A DNA stretch of 64,000 nucleotides from Aphis gossypii (GCF_020184175.1 NC_065531.1:41313213-41377212); one strand, 5' to 3'; shown: positions 48,356-62,690, counted from the stretch's first letter. Numbers and translations are program-made. The notes: a model not told the origin generated them from the sequence alone.

Positions 48356-50033
48356 ACTGCTGACAGATCAAACAAAAATAGTAGAATAATAATTTTGTTA
48401 TCACTCCGACGAGTTGTTAAATAACTACCTATAGTACTTATGAAAGTATCGTAAAATATGAGAGATCGATTTATCCAACAGCAGAACCAGAATTAACTGA
48501 AACGAAGTTGGAAGAAATAGAGCTTTTAAATTTAAAAACTTTAAAACCTCAGGAAGAACATACAATTTTCATCAAATGCTTATATATTAACGTTATCTAT
48601 ACACGGTTAAATTTTCAAAATATTTTGAAGCTTTTTTTTGAGCTATTTATAGACAACTGAAATTTTCGATTTTCCTGAGTATTTTTTTTTAAGTTTGATA
48701 AAATTTTTGTTTTTGTTTAGTTTTTTTTTATAAATATTGATAAAAATATTTGGCTAAATCAAAATACTTGACAATTGAATACAAAGTTCCTCATAACAGA
48801 CAGAAGTTAATCTTATCGAGATACAAAAATTATAAAATACATAGTCTATATCACAATTTTTTTTATTAGTATTAGAAGTACAAATATTGACAAAAATTTG
48901 TTAAAATCATGTATATTTGCAAATTATTTTGTAGGTATAATTCATAAAAATTGTTGTATAAATAGCTAAGAGTTGAAAATTTAATACAAGATTTTCCATA
49001 AGTTTGGCTAAGAATAATTATAAAAGAACTTAAATTTTGGTGTATTCAGGCCATTAAAATTTAAAACATAAACCAACTTTTATACCAACCACTAGAAATT
49101 ATATATTTATATCCTAGGCTGAGAAATGATTTCCGTTTAAATCGTTTTTCGTATACAATGATTGAATGATACCTATCATTGGATGTAAATTTAATACATC
49201 AATTATAGTGACCTATAAATACATCAGAGCGTTACTTGACCACTTTTTCTTCAGATTGCATGTCAATTATTTAGTAACGAGTTAAGAACAGTAAAATATT
49301 TAAAAAAAAGAGTGGATAGAAGCAAGAGTAAACAAAAACTGATTATAATATAAAAATAAATTTACTTATATCTAAGTATATTAAATATTAATACAAAACA
49401 TAAAGCCCAGAGTATTAACTGAATAGACATAAGTATTAGTTATTTTATAACAGTAAAATATATAGGTACAAATTTGAATTAGCTAGAGAAATAACTGATA
49501 AATTCTCAAAGTTCTGTACCTAAATCTACTTTATGTGAGAGGCTCATTTGAAGAGGAGAGGGACAAAAACAAAATGTATAAACTTAAGATTTGCTCATTT
49601 TGAAAATTGAATTGCTGATTAAAAAATAAGATGTAGGTACCTATTTATTTTATTAATAAGTTTTAAGAGGACGTTTTATCATTTTAGTGATTTTATAAAA
49701 TGTGGAGGTAAGAATAGGGCCTTTTGTAGGATTTTTGACATCTAGTTTAATTTAAAATACTATAGTAATTAGCTTCAATCTTAAAATCTGAAAAATATTT
49801 TTGTAGAGTCTTAAAATATTTTTATTGACCTTTAACTCAGTAAGTTAAAATGTGATAGGATGTAAAATGATGAATACTTACTACTTACTAGCAATATTTA
49901 TTGTATTATATATTACATATAGGCAATTTGTTAGTAGATATCTATATAACTTTTTTTTTTGAATTGTATGTAATATTTTTATTTTTATTATTGTTAAAGC
50001 TTAATTTACAATCTATATAAAATATAGCATAGG

Positions 50034-50201
50034 CAGTGACGTATATAAAGGGAGGTTTTAGGGGTTCAAACCCTCCCTGAAATAGTGAAATGTATAGTTG
50101 GTATGGGAATTGATTTTGATCGTTATAATATTATAGAATATAATACTATCATACATTTATTTTCATCCCCTCTGAAATTAATGTCTTTTAAAACACCACT
50201 G
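50034..50201. mobile_element. hAT-type MITE with perfect 8-bp target duplication
   Basis: The ends are CAGTG and CACTG, flanked on both sides by AGCATAGG (50026-50033, 50202-50209). The left part reads CAGTGACGTATATAAAGGGA. Inner GGGAGG and CCTCCC tracts are complementary. 168 bp, no coding capacity. Confidence 0.8.
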
Positions 50202-50958
50202 AGCATAGGTAATAAGTAGGTAAAGAAATAAGAATAAGTAAATCAGTTAATGGTTGGAAAATATTATATGATGTTCAAAGGTGGCTTGAGTAACTTGAGA
50301 AAGAACTGTACAGCAACAGTACCATCTAGATATATAATATAAATTATATTAATAATATACGATAATCATTATTTCATTAATTTACAATTTTAATAATATT
50401 GATAATATTTTCAGAAACAATTCAGTTTCGGGAAAATTAACATTAAAAAACTAAGAAAACTTTTAAAAAGTTAAAATGTAAAGCGCAACTGATAGCACTA
50501 TCGAAAATGCATACTAGATGTCTAGATGGCAAATCAGATACCTACTCATATTTTCTTCAAAGTTGTGATTTTAATATAATATATTATACCTATGGTAGTA
50601 CAATGTACAATGTACTTATAATATATGTATATGCTTACAAGGCCACCCGCAGAAATTTTTCTCAGGGGGGTCAGCAAAAAAACAATGCACTTATCATAAT
50701 TTCTATTTTTTATATTAAATTGTAAAAAAATGTATGACAGGAATTTGTGAATGTAAAATTAAAAATATTATGTTATATAATATTCTGTGGTGACATGTCA
50801 AAATAATAATGTATGATAACATGAATGAGGACCAGATAACGATAACTGATAAGGCATATTTGCTACAATTGAACTGCAGTCAAGAAAAATCATCTTATTA
50901 TATTAATTATTAAAAATAGTGATAAAGTCTTAAAAAATAGTTAAATTTTTTATTAAAA

Positions 50959-53900
50959 ATGTTTAAAAGGCTAAAAGGATCCATTGGAAAAAACGATGAA
51001 CCAAAAACACCGAATTCTTTACCACAAGTAAGACCATAGGTAGTTTAAATTAATAGGTAATCTGTTTTAATTTTGGTACTTTTAAATATAATTTAGAATC
51101 GCCCAACTTGGAGTAGCTTTTCTACAATATCTCCATTGAATTCAGAAATGGAAGATTCTCAATTTTGTATAAATGACGACATTGAAGGTAATTTCTAAAA
51201 ATTTGAAATAAAAATTTTAGAATAACTATTCTTTGGTATTAATTTATAGAAACACCTAAGAATTCACCAGCTCGTGTTGTCGTCAGTGAAAGTACTACTG
51301 TTGATCTTGGTAAATTTAGTCAATCTTCGTCATCATTAGTGAATGATCATCTTTCATTTCATGTACGATGGTTTATGAAACAATTTATTTTAATAGTTAT
51401 ATGAAATTAATAAAGTTTTATTTTAGACCGATATTGAATCAGCAAGTGAAATAGATGATAGTGCGAGTGTTGTATCTGAGTATGCAAATGAAATTACAAA
51501 AGAAAATTTATATGCTGCTTATAAGAAACTTCATGGTCGCTACCATAAACATAAATTTAAATATACTGAATTAGCTGATAAATTCAAACAAACTATGACC
51601 ATACACGATAAAGATAAAGTAATTTGGATTAAGAAATGTTTATGTAATTTTTGTTGTTTACTTTCATTTTTTATTGTATTTTAAGATTACTATGACAAAG
51701 GCTCAAGATAAACTACTTCAAAGAATAGCAGAACTTAAAGAACAGTGTACCTTGGAACAAGCTGCTAAGGCCCATATGGAAGATGCATTAAGAAATGATA
51801 TAGAAGAAAGAGATCATATAATATCTACTCTTAATACTAAAGTAAAAAATTATATAATGTTTTATTGAAAATATCAACAAATATACTAGATAATCAAAAT
51901 TTAAAAAGTCTAATAAATTCTAACATATGGTTATGAACATTTATTTAACATAATCTAGGTATATAGCATGTTTTATGATATTTTACGTGTTCAAATTTAA
52001 TTTCAGTGAATAATTTGCAAGATATTCCAGATACATTTTAACTTATCTGTATATTCCTTATATAAAAAATTGGATCTTTTATAAACAAGGCTTCAGTTTT
52101 ATTTTTAATATTATACACTTATTTACTAAAGTATATAATATTAAATTGCCAAAAACAAAACAACACTAGTGATTTTTTCATTTTATCTTAAACCATTATT
52201 TCATTAATTTGCTGTGTTTGTTGATTTTTATTAATTTATTTGTATAAGGAACCTCATGAAAAAATAAATAATGTTCTTATGAATAGATTAATTCTAGATA
52301 TTTCCAATAATTCAAATTCTAAATTAAGTGATTTGTGTTGAAAAACCATTCTATAGTTAATATGTTTATTATTATTTATTTAAAATAATATGTCTTAAAT
52401 TAGTACTTAAAAACTAAAATAGCTTTAAAAATAGTAATATTGACTAGAAATTAAAAATAATGTTCATACTTAACATCAATGAATTTTGAAAACAAAATAT
52501 TTTATATGGGATATCTAAATATTTACCCCAAAAATATGCCAGTTTATAAATCAAAGTATATAATATTTAAGACTTATATAAAAATAACCTATAACAAAAA
52601 TAGTAGTTATTGATTTCTGTGTAAATAATTTAGTGTTTGATATTAACTATGTTTTTTTTTAAATGTATACTTCTAGATCGATTTGTTAAGGAAAAATAGT
52701 TCTGATGATTGTGAATCTAATTCTATTGGATCTGCTGATTTATTGGTATACATTTTTTTGTTTATTATTATTTACATGTAACAACTACAAAATTAAATAT
52801 TGTATACCTTAGGATAAGTGTGAACGATTGAATGAAGAACTATCTTCAACAAAATTAGAATGTGCATCATTACAAAATCAAATTGAATTGTTGAAAAAAA
52901 GCGAAGAAATCACATTATTAAGTTTGGCAGAAAATAAAATGGCAATTCATAAAGAACTTGAAACCAAAGAAGACCAAATAAAAAAATTGGAGAAAACCAT
53001 AAATGGGCTTCAAATGGAAAATCAAATATTATTAAAAGGTTAGTGTTAAATAACTTTAAAAAAAAAAATGTAATTGTAAATTTTAGTTAATCGTTTTTTC
53101 AAAATTTTATAAATATAATTGATTGTAATTTCCAGAAAAAGCTAGTCATTTGTCGACAAATTCGTATCAGGTATAGAGAAATCATTGTTATTTTTTTCAT
53201 AAAATACATATATTTTATTTTATCAAATGATTTTGATATATTTTTAATTTATTGTTAGATAAATATAAACCAGAATATTCAAGAAGAAATAACTAAGCAA
53301 CTTAATGAGCTAGAAGGTGAAATGTCTTCAGCATTTGAGTTTAAAGAAAATGAAGTGAAAGAACTGAAGAATCAATTAAAAGCTTTTGAACAACGTTTTG
53401 AAGAACAAGAGCAAAAAAATATTTTGACGGAGGAAGCTTTAAAGAATAATGAAAATAACTATAAATTAATTATTTCTAATTTAGAACAGAGTTTAAATGA
53501 AAACAAGGTTTCATCTTCAAAAAAAATTGATACATTTTTAAAAGAAATTGGTGAAAAGTCACAAGTAATTAAAAACTTAACAGCTAAACAAAAGGAAATG
53601 GAGAAACTGAAACAGGATTATGAAAAAAATAAAAATGAAATTCATGATTTAAAGAATCAAATTGTTCAAACTAAAAAACTAGTCAAAGAAAATGAATTAA
53701 TTCGTGTTGATGAACAGAATAGATGTATTGAAGAATTAAAACTGAAATCGGAAGAAATTACTAATTTGAAAGATAAATTAAAATCATTACAAAATACATT
53801 TGAAGAAAACGAAAAAAAAATATTAGATCTTCAAAATCATACTGATGAAGTTAATCTGAAAAATAAAAGCCTTATGGAATCTGAAGAAGAATTAAAGCTG

Positions 53901-56653
53901 ACAATTTTTAATTACAAAAAATCCAATGATGAGTTACAAGATACTATAAAATTGTTACAAAAAGAAAAAGAATCAATTATTGATACAATGAAAACAAAAA
54001 TGGATGAGAATCAGTTAGAAATTGTGAAATTAAACAATTTAAATAAAGAAATGTTATGTCAATTAAATCAAGATAAATTAATTCAAATTTCTGAAGAACG
54101 CAACATTGAGTCAGTAATTAAAGATTATAATCTATTAACAGAAGAGAATGCTTATTTAAAAAAAGAACGACAAAAAATGCTTCAGACATTCCAAGATATG
54201 TTAAAAAAAATTAAAGTTGATTTTGGAAATCTTAAGTCATTTGCAGAACAGCAATTAACTGAGTGTTCATTTATACTTGTTAATCATATAAAACATTTGA
54301 AGGCTGAGTTCTCATCTAAAATTAAATCATACCAAAATAATTTAACTGAAACTAAACAAAAATTAGAAGTAATTCAAAAAGCATTTTTAGTATTAAAATC
54401 TGACTGTGTTCAAAGTCTAGATTATTTTAAAATTGAAATTATTGAAAAATATAATGAAGATGTACTATGTCTAGTATCTCAAAATAATAAAGAACTAGAA
54501 CAAAGAAAAAAAGATTTATTTAAACTTCAAGAAGAAATTGATAGTAAGTATTAATTTAACTTTTAAAACATTTTAGTTGACTATCTCAAATATCTTAAAC
54601 CTTGCATAAAAAATTTTCTTTCAAAAAATAAAAATAAAATACAGATGTCTAATATTTGTCTTTGTGTATAACATTTTTCTTATTTATACAACTAAAAGTC
54701 ACAATCATCATATCTAGTATAATTTTTAATATGAAAATTGGTAATATCTATTTAGTAGTACAGTAGAGTCTCGCTAATCCGGACATCTGGTTAATACTGA
54801 AAATTTATATTTCATACTTTTAATTGTATATATTCGAGAATACCCATGATAAAGTTATTATTCTGCATAGAATCCGGTCCCATTTAGTCCGGATTACCGA
54901 GACTCTACTATATTATGATTAATTATTTAGGCTATAAAAAGAGTGAACACCGCTCAGTAAAAGCAGAAGTGAAAGAAACTATACAGGAGTTACAAGAATG
55001 TATAGAATTACAAAAAAAAACATATACAAATCTACAGGATGAGTATTCAAATTACCAAGTGGTAAGTGATAATAGTTATATTTACTGTTATTATTATTTA
55101 TTATTAACTACTTATTAAGTATTTTTTAATTAAGTATATTTTCTTAGAATGAAAAGAAAAAATGGACAGATAAGCTAATAGAAACTGAAAATAAGTGGTT
55201 AGAAAAAATGGACAACTATAAAAAAATGATGGATACAGAGCACAGAGAAGAATTAGAAGCTTTAACTAACGAATGGACTAATGAACGAAAAGTTAATAAA
55301 ATAATAAATATACATCATTATTTTTTTTTAATTTTTAATTTTTTTTTTATTTTTATTTTTTGTTTTTTTTTTTTTTATTTACAGCATAATGCACTTACAT
55401 TAATGCCTGCTGATACTAAAAACGAAGAGGTGCATTTTTCCCTATTTTATATTTTTTTTTTCGGTCAAAATTTAATTACATAAAAGTGTGTTAAATTTAT
55501 ATAGTATTTAATACATATTTTTATGTTGTTAGACTCTTGAAAAAATAATTCAAGATGTTGAGACCACTTCACAGCGAGAAGAAGCTCTTCAACGTCAAAT
55601 AACTAAACTCAATAAAGAACTCTCTGAATTAAAAAAAATGTACAGGTAGTTTAATTAATATTATGCTTTTATTCATGCAGTATAATATTATTTTATTTTA
55701 AAGAAATGAAGTTCATAATAAAAATAGAAATAATGAAGGAGATGATGATGATAATGATGTCAATAACAAAGATGGATGTGAAATGGAATATTTAAGAAAT
55801 ATTTTATATGAATATATGATGGGAAAGCAACCTATGGTAAGTGATAAAATTATTTTTAATTTTGTTGTATCCAAAATATTTTACTGCTTATTTTTAGAAT
55901 GTTTTTATTTAGTAACATAACTGATTTCATAAAATATCTTCCAAAAAAAAATTACTCCAAATCTGTAAAATTGTATTAATTATGCTTTTGTTTGTCATTT
56001 AAAGTATCCTTTTAATTGTTAGATTAGTGATATATTAATACTAAAAATTATAATACTATGTTTCAGTATGTTTCTACATTTACTGTTATTAAGGTCTTAG
56101 GCTATAGCCAGTGCTGAGCAATAACTAGTTACAAAAAAAAAAAAAAAGAGTGTTAAAAAATAATTTAGAAATTAAATTATTTCTTTTTATAAAATATAAT
56201 TATAATTTAATTATATTGTTAGAATTAAAGTTATTTACATGTTTTTATTATGGACTGTATATTATTTTTTTAGTAATTTTTTTACTCCAATTTCTACCAA
56301 ATATTTTATTTATTTCACAAATTATGTGTGTACTTAGATTTAGGATTTTTATATGTAACATATTATTTTAGCACTGTAACTTAAAATCTGATGTGCAAAT
56401 GCAATATACCTACAGGTCTATAGTGTATGAAATATTAAGACCCACATTTTACTGACATATAATATTATAAACGTTTTTCAAACATATTATGCATGTATCT
56501 CAATTTTATTTATGCACCATTCTGCAGGTATTAGCCAAAGTATTAGCTGCAATAGTGAAATTTGACTCCAACCAGTTGAATACAATACTACAAAAAGAAG
56601 AACAGAAAGTTTCTTTGGTAAATATATATTTTAATAATCTTAATGTTTTATGA
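50959..56653 (+). CDS. Golgin245: Golgin-245 (GOLGA4-like) trans-Golgi coiled-coil tether
   Basis: This GRIP-domain golgin is held on the trans-Golgi by Arl1; its N-terminal tip captures endosome-derived vesicles through TBC1D23. Exons: 50959-51027, 51097-51187, 51250-51362, 51427-51618, 51686-51841, 52677-52745, 52813-53038, 53136-53170, 53259-54543, 54931-55061, 55148-55291, 55385-55429, 55533-55645, 55704-55836 and 56528-56653, giving 975 residues. The start MFKRLKGSIG matches the GOLGA4 tip (MFKKLKQKI). LLQRIAELKEQ matches its first coiled coil. A long Lys/Glu/Leu heptad region follows, then the GRIP domain with EYLRNILYEYMMGKQPM and LAKVLAAIVKF. Vertebrate GOLGA4 is over 2,200 residues, so this rod is less than half as long. 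The last exon may instead splice at a GTAAAT (56618) to a further exon, so the final 12 residues are uncertain. Confidence 0.87.
54761..54910. mobile_element. pogo/Tigger-like MITE in Golgin-245 intron 9
   Basis: The left end CAGTAGAGTCTCGCTAATCC pairs with the complement of the right end (TAGTAGAGTCTCGGTAATCC), with TA on both sides (54759-54760, 54911-54912). 150 bp. Its right edge lies only 20 bases upstream of the exon 10 start (54931), so it sits across the usual branch-point zone. Confidence 0.85.
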
Positions 56654-59286
56654 AAAAAAAAAAAAAAAATTGAATAAATATTTTCTTTTTAAGTTAAAAA
56701 CCTTAGGACTATGATATTAACCGTCCAGAAGCAAAGAATAATTGTTAAATCAATTATTCTTTTCACCTATTATCATCTCAATTGTTGTTACTTCACCACA
56801 CTAGCATCATTCCTTGCATAATTTTTCATAAGCAATTTTTATTATAGTGCAATTATTTTATAGTAATTTAAATTTTTAATTTAAATTATATACTTTGTAA
56901 TGTTACCAAAATAAGTAATTATATGTTATTATTAACATAGTATTTATTATTATGTTAGATCATTAATATTATAAGCATAGGTGAAACTAAAGATCAGTAA
57001 TCTAATATCCTGTTAAGACGTTGATTTTAAATTTATTTATTTAGGCTATTGTAAACTCTGCCAGTTTTATTTTCTTACTTTTAATAAGTATATGGAAACT
57101 TTGCCAGTGTTAAGACTTATCCACATTAAATACATAAACATTCGTAACGATAACATATGTACCTTGAAATTGCTAAAATGTATTTTAGTTAAATGTGTCA
57201 GATCAATTTGTTTAATATTTAAAAATAATTATATCACATTATTTTCATTTATAATTCACAGTTAAAAATATTATAACATACCTATATCATTTTTGATTAT
57301 TACAATCATTTGTATTTTCTTTAATATACTACACATTACAATAATATTACATACTTAATGTGTTTGGACAATTATTGTTTAATTTTTTTAGTAACATTTT
57401 AATGAATAAAGTAATTTTTTATTTTTTAATAACTTTTAACTTTTTATTTTTAAATTGTATATTATATATTTTTTGACATATTACATGTAACTTTTATTTA
57501 ATATGTACCATTTTTATTTTAAAAATGATGTTTTTTATTGATAAGTAATATAGGTAATAATTTTATACTTTAACTTGATTTCTTCACTGTCAAATTTTAC
57601 ATGAACCCAATTTAATCTGGCTCTTTTCCTGGTGAAATTTACACTAAAAACAAGTACTTATGGCAGAGGTTACATATTTTCATTTATTTAATTCTTTAAA
57701 AATAAACAGAGGTACAACAATATTATAAAAAATTGTTATTAAATTGTATCTACACAATTTTTTATCTATGTGAGTAGGTACCTACTGAGTACATTATACA
57801 TACTTGGTATTATTCTTGAAATTAATACAAAATGAATAGGATAATTTTTTATATATTTAAGCCTGATTTTAAGAAAACGTGACTAGTTTTGCCTATGATT
57901 GTATTATTATTTTTGTTATTTATTTTTAATCAACAAACAAAATTAATCAATTATTGTATGAATTAGTTATTAGAAATATTCAATATTGTTTATAATTATT
58001 CAGATATTCATCTTTAACAACTTAAACTATGTGTTAGTTTTTATCTATTATCTTACAAATTAAAAATTTTATAAAAAATAAAATAAAATTTGCTAACTTA
58101 TGGTGTACAAGCTTAAAAAAACACTTATACTTGTATAAAATAGTATTATCAAATTTAACATATCTGAAATATCAAAACTAATTGATATAAGTCATATACA
58201 TGATACTTTATGACATGTGCATGTTTATCTACTATATTTGACTTTGTAAAATATTCTAATAGTTTGAATGTCACAAATTTATATATTTTAAAAACCAATT
58301 TTTGACTTTGAAGTGGTATTTTTATTTATAATTAAAATATTAAAAAAAAAATTGTAATTTACTATATTGAAAATGTTATAGTTTATTAACTGTAAAAACT
58401 TGGTTTGTTTTTTTAATACAAAGAAAATAGATATAATAAGTACCTATCTAGTTAATATGATTGATATTGAATTCTGTAAAAAATGTTTGTAAAATATTTG
58501 ATAAATATTTTAAAATAATAAAAGGGCTGCAAACGAGTTGTGTCTAGGTTTTTTTTTCAGATAATACCTACGAGTTTCTTTTAACTAATATAAATAAATA
58601 ATACAAATAACTACACAAATAATTTTATAATATTGACCGATTAGCAATTAGTTGTATTTTATCGAATCTCGTCTAAAATAAAAGCGTGATATTGATATTG
58701 GAATAATATTATGTATATATAATATACATATAATATAGTTCATTATCTTAATATAGTAGAGTAGATAGACAATAATCAAGATAGATAGGTATTTAGTATT
58801 CAGTATTTACAAATTTTCAATGACCTTGTAGCCCTACGCGACACAAACACCTTGTCACCACACGCTAATAATTAAAGCGCGGATTTGTGTGTACCATTGT
58901 CCATAACTGTATTTCAGTATTTGCATATCTGATTGATCGTATACTATTCGTATGACACGCTACGTGAGCACAATTTGCACAAAATTTGTTTCATAACATA
59001 ATGATTTAAAAAATGAAAAATTTCTAATGCATATATATATTTGCATGTTGACATTTTTCTATTTTAAGGGCTTATTTTAAAATTTTGATTGCATATCTCA
59101 CCTTTTAATGCATATTTTGATGTTCTTTTTTGTTTTTTTTAGACATTTTTTAAAAATATACTAAAGTCTATTATAATTGATAATATAAGAAAAAATATTA
59201 TATTTTTATAATTTCGATTAATATCAAAATAAATTAATAGGTATAGGTATTTTTAGTTGTAGGAACTAGGAATAAACCGTTTTTTC

Positions 59287-59384
59287 AAGTATAGCCATAG
59301 GGCATAGAATGCCTTAAATCAATAATTGGAGAAATAAAATACGTAAACTAGCTAAGATAAGAAGATATCGGTTACGACTATGAT
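59287..59384. repeat. Dispersed repeat, copy 2
   Basis: It matches 7084-7182 with small gaps. Shared blocks include ATCAATAATTGGAGAAATAA, ACGTAAACTA, CTAAGATAAGAA and CGGTTACGACTATG. The following sequence to about 59810 has another block shared with 7279 onward. Confidence 0.6.
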
Positions 59385-59484
59385 TGGACATTGATATTAT
59401 TTCACTATTGTTCCAAAAAAATATTTTTTTTTTGCTAATTTTTCAGGCATATTTTAAATTTTAACATTTTAGTGTATACTGTTA

Positions 59485-59721
59485 CATAGTCGTAACTTGG
59501 CGGGGGCCGGGGGCGAATGAAGGCAACTGCCCCCACAACAAAAAATGTGTGGTGGCATTGCCCCCACCAACTTAAACATAATATTATAGTTAATTCCAGG
59601 CTGTTCTTACTGTTCTAAGGCGCATAGCACACTAGTACAGTAGGTACCTAATAATATTATGCTCATTTGCTAAAAAAATTATTTTTGCCCTCACGTGAAA
59701 ATAGTCCAAGTTACGCCTATG
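59485..59721. mobile_element. 237-bp TIR element
   Basis: The ends are CATAGTCGTAACTTGG and the complement of CCAAGTTACGCCTATG (CATAGGCGTAACTTGG), matching 15 of 16. The flanks are ATACTGTTA and ATACTGTA, a duplication differing by one base. GGGGGC and GCCCCC tracts lie inside. Non-autonomous; hAT-like by duplication size. Confidence 0.75.
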
Positions 59722-59990
59722 ATACTGTACAGTGTATATACCTACTATAAATGTATTATTTATGCATATTTAATTGGTTTTTAATGCATATAAATTCACG
59801 CTCTAAATAATAATGGACAGAATCGAATTTTATTCAGTAAATGTCTAGTAAAATACTTTTGAGTATTTCTATAGCATTTTAATGAACAAATTTCTCGATT
59901 TGAATTTTTAAAAACTTTTTTATTTCAATTGACAAAGCAACATATTTTATTCTTGTGTAAAATATCGATTTAAATTAATTGGTATTGCAG

Positions 59991-60862
59991 CGAAAAAACA
60001 ATCTTAGAAAAAATAACCTCGAAAAAAATACCCCTTGAAAAAATAACCCCTACTAAAAATGTATGATAAATATATATTAATTTTAATCAAATATAATAAT
60101 GAATATTTTCGTAATAAATATAAAATATAAAAACAAATTCATAGTATTTTTTGTGTACAGTCGCGGTCTAAAGACTATAAGTTAAATAAAGTAGTAAAAT
60201 AGATAAGATTTACATAAATACTAGATAGGTACCTACCTACGTAAAAGTTTTAAAATTTTAAAATTTTAAATAATAGTACACACAAAAATTGTAGTAAACG
60301 GTAAAAAAGTACGGAATAATTTATAAAAAATATTTATTATAAATAGGTACCTCAAATAGTTTTATCATTGGGTATAAAGCTGTCTCTAGTTAGTAAATTT
60401 AAGTATACGTATGTAGAGGCGTAGAGCAATTAAAACATATTTAAAAGTAATATAATTTTTTAGGAACTGATTTTCGTTATTTTAGATATTATTATTTATT
60501 GTAGATAATACATAATATATATAAACCTATATATATATGTAGGTACCTATATGTTTACAAATATTGACTATTATTATGTGTTTTATTTTATTCATGTTTT
60601 TGTGTCTGTAATTACATTTTGGAGCAGTAAAAGTCATTTAATTTTCAACTTAAAGGCCCAGGGGAGCTTTCTGATAGAAAATTGCATTTAGTTAATACTT
60701 TTAGGGGTTAAAAGTGAATAAAAATACTTATATGTATCTATATAAATAATACACTGCCATCACGAAATTCATTCGATACCTACCATACAGCACTCCCGGT
60801 TTTATAAAAAAAATTTTTTCGTTGTAATTTTTGCGGGGTTATTTATAAGGGGAATCAAATTA
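59991..60862. mobile_element. Possible relative of the 15.9-kb long-TIR element
   Basis: The left side has repeated GAAAAAATAACC and ATACCCCTT units. The right side has GGGGTTATTTATAAGGGG and TTTTTTCGTTG, roughly complementary in order. Size (about 870 bp) and the AAATAACC signature resemble 15879-16766. Arms are decayed and no target duplication was found. Confidence 0.35.
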
Positions 60863-62690
60863 ATCAGCACACGATTTATGTATAATTTCTAAAAAGAATT
60901 GGATACAATTTGTCTACCCCACTGTTATCATTGCTACACAACTCGTTAATTACGAATAAATAAAGTATATGTAAGTATAAGTAAATGTTTACTTTTGAAT
61001 ATTTTTAAATTTGATAGCTAAATATTTAAACTTTTTAATATTTGACTATAATTTTAAATATTTATGTAATTTATGATGATTATTATTTTTTTTAGTAAGT
61101 ATTGATGATTGACAAAACTAAGGTAAATACTAAATATTTAAAGAAATTATTTACATTCAATTTGGCTTTTACTGGTTAAAAGAAGTTAAAATATTATTAT
61201 TTTGTGAGTATATTCTAGATAAGTAGGTACAAAAGGTCTAATATTAAATAGGTAATATTTTAAATATTTATATGACTCTGACTGTTCAAAAAAAAATTAA
61301 AACAGTATTAAAGACTATCTATAGGTATCTATACTAAATGTCAACAGTTTTATCACGCAGAATCTAAAATTTCTCATTTACATTTGAGTTAATTAAAATA
61401 CAGTTCATTATTAAATAAGACTGTAATAAGATAATTCTTTTGTAAAAAATATTCATTATTTCAAAAATTATTATTGTGTTTGAAAATATTTTTTACACAA
61501 TCTTAAGTTATTGCAAAATAACACTATCAAATACTCCAAATAATGTTCTGCGTCTAATTACGAAATTACAAATTTGTGTACTACTATTCAAAAATGTAAA
61601 TGATTCAAAAATTTGTAAAAAATAATGCTTAATTTAAAACTTTGTTTCGTTACAACTTAAAAATATGTAAATATGTTTTCATAAAAGTTTGTGAGTGTTT
61701 TACGTCAAATAAATTACCGGGAATCATAGAGATAGATCTACATATTTTTATGTTACATAAGTCTATGCCTTATGGTATACCATTGACCACATACTATGCC
61801 AAGTACACTATACCTATATATTACACAAGATACCTATTAATGATCCATGTGGCATGTTTTATATTGTTTAAAATATTTTAATCTTAATAGATTATTGTAG
61901 CATTTGACATTTTTATATCAGCGGTATAACTAATGTAATAGCAACACAAATTAAATAAAATGTTTGGTATACTTTTTGATATCTCCATTCAAATTTTTTT
62001 CCTTATTGTTTTTTAATACTATTTTTATATTTATTGACAGCTAACAACTTGTTACTTATATAATTAACAAACATTTATTACATGGTAGGTAATAAAATAA
62101 TCTTCAATGAGTTCAATAGTCAATTTAATATTATGTGTTTGATATAATTAACTTATTTTAGTTTTAAATTACCAACAATACTTTAGGTTAAACAAAATCT
62201 AAAATAAATGTTGACTATATTTAGAAACTTTTTAAATATTTTTTTGATGTATTGGTTAACTATATTTTTAATGTATTTATATTTACTTACATTATTATGA
62301 TGTATTATGGTTATACTTATACTTTATGAAATATATTTATATATGTATTAATTGTTATTTTATTATTATTTAAAAAATTTATTTTTTAGTTGTACTAATT
62401 TTTAGTGGATCATTTTACTTTATCTATTTTGACCATGTAAATTGGTATATCAGTAGAGCACTCATTGACATGAGTAGAAAATGGTAATGGTAGAAAATAA
62501 AAATTATTAGAAATTAATAAAAATAAGTCTTTCATTTTCAGTTTAAAATTTAATAACTTCTAAGAAAAATTGTTAATTTGACTTGAAAACAGAGAACATA
62601 ATAAAATGCGTACAAACTATAACTTTCTACATAATTATAAATTTTAACTAACAAGATCAAAAAAAAAAAGTATTGGCATATTTAATCACA

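Larger units (their letters stand above)
46621..50958. other. Divergent spacer between EAF and Golgin-245
   Basis: 46621-46960 is GC-rich (including GCGCGCGCGG near 46843) and probably the EAF promoter. The rest is AT-rich, repeat-like DNA with a 24-bp perfect palindrome (48332-48355) and a hAT MITE (50034-50201). No conserved exon is seen. The Golgin-245 promoter probably lies in the last few hundred bases. Confidence 0.5.
56654..62690. other. Convergent spacer between Golgin-245 and TMEM177
   Basis: 6 kb of AT-rich DNA. It holds a dispersed repeat (59287-59384), a TIR element (59485-59721) and a possible long-TIR element (about 59991-60862). Numerous GTAGGTACCTAC-type short motifs occur. 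No conserved exon is seen, apart from a possible alternative Golgin-245 last exon after the acceptor ending near 57044. Confidence 0.5.

Noticed and set aside
55310..55383. Long T-rich tract as a possible regulatory element
   Set aside because: It is an extended pyrimidine tract before Golgin-245 exon 12; a simple repeat explains it.
61642..61881. 79-codon open frame in the Golgin/TMEM177 spacer
   Set aside because: Composition is that of AT-rich spacer, with no motif or splice support.
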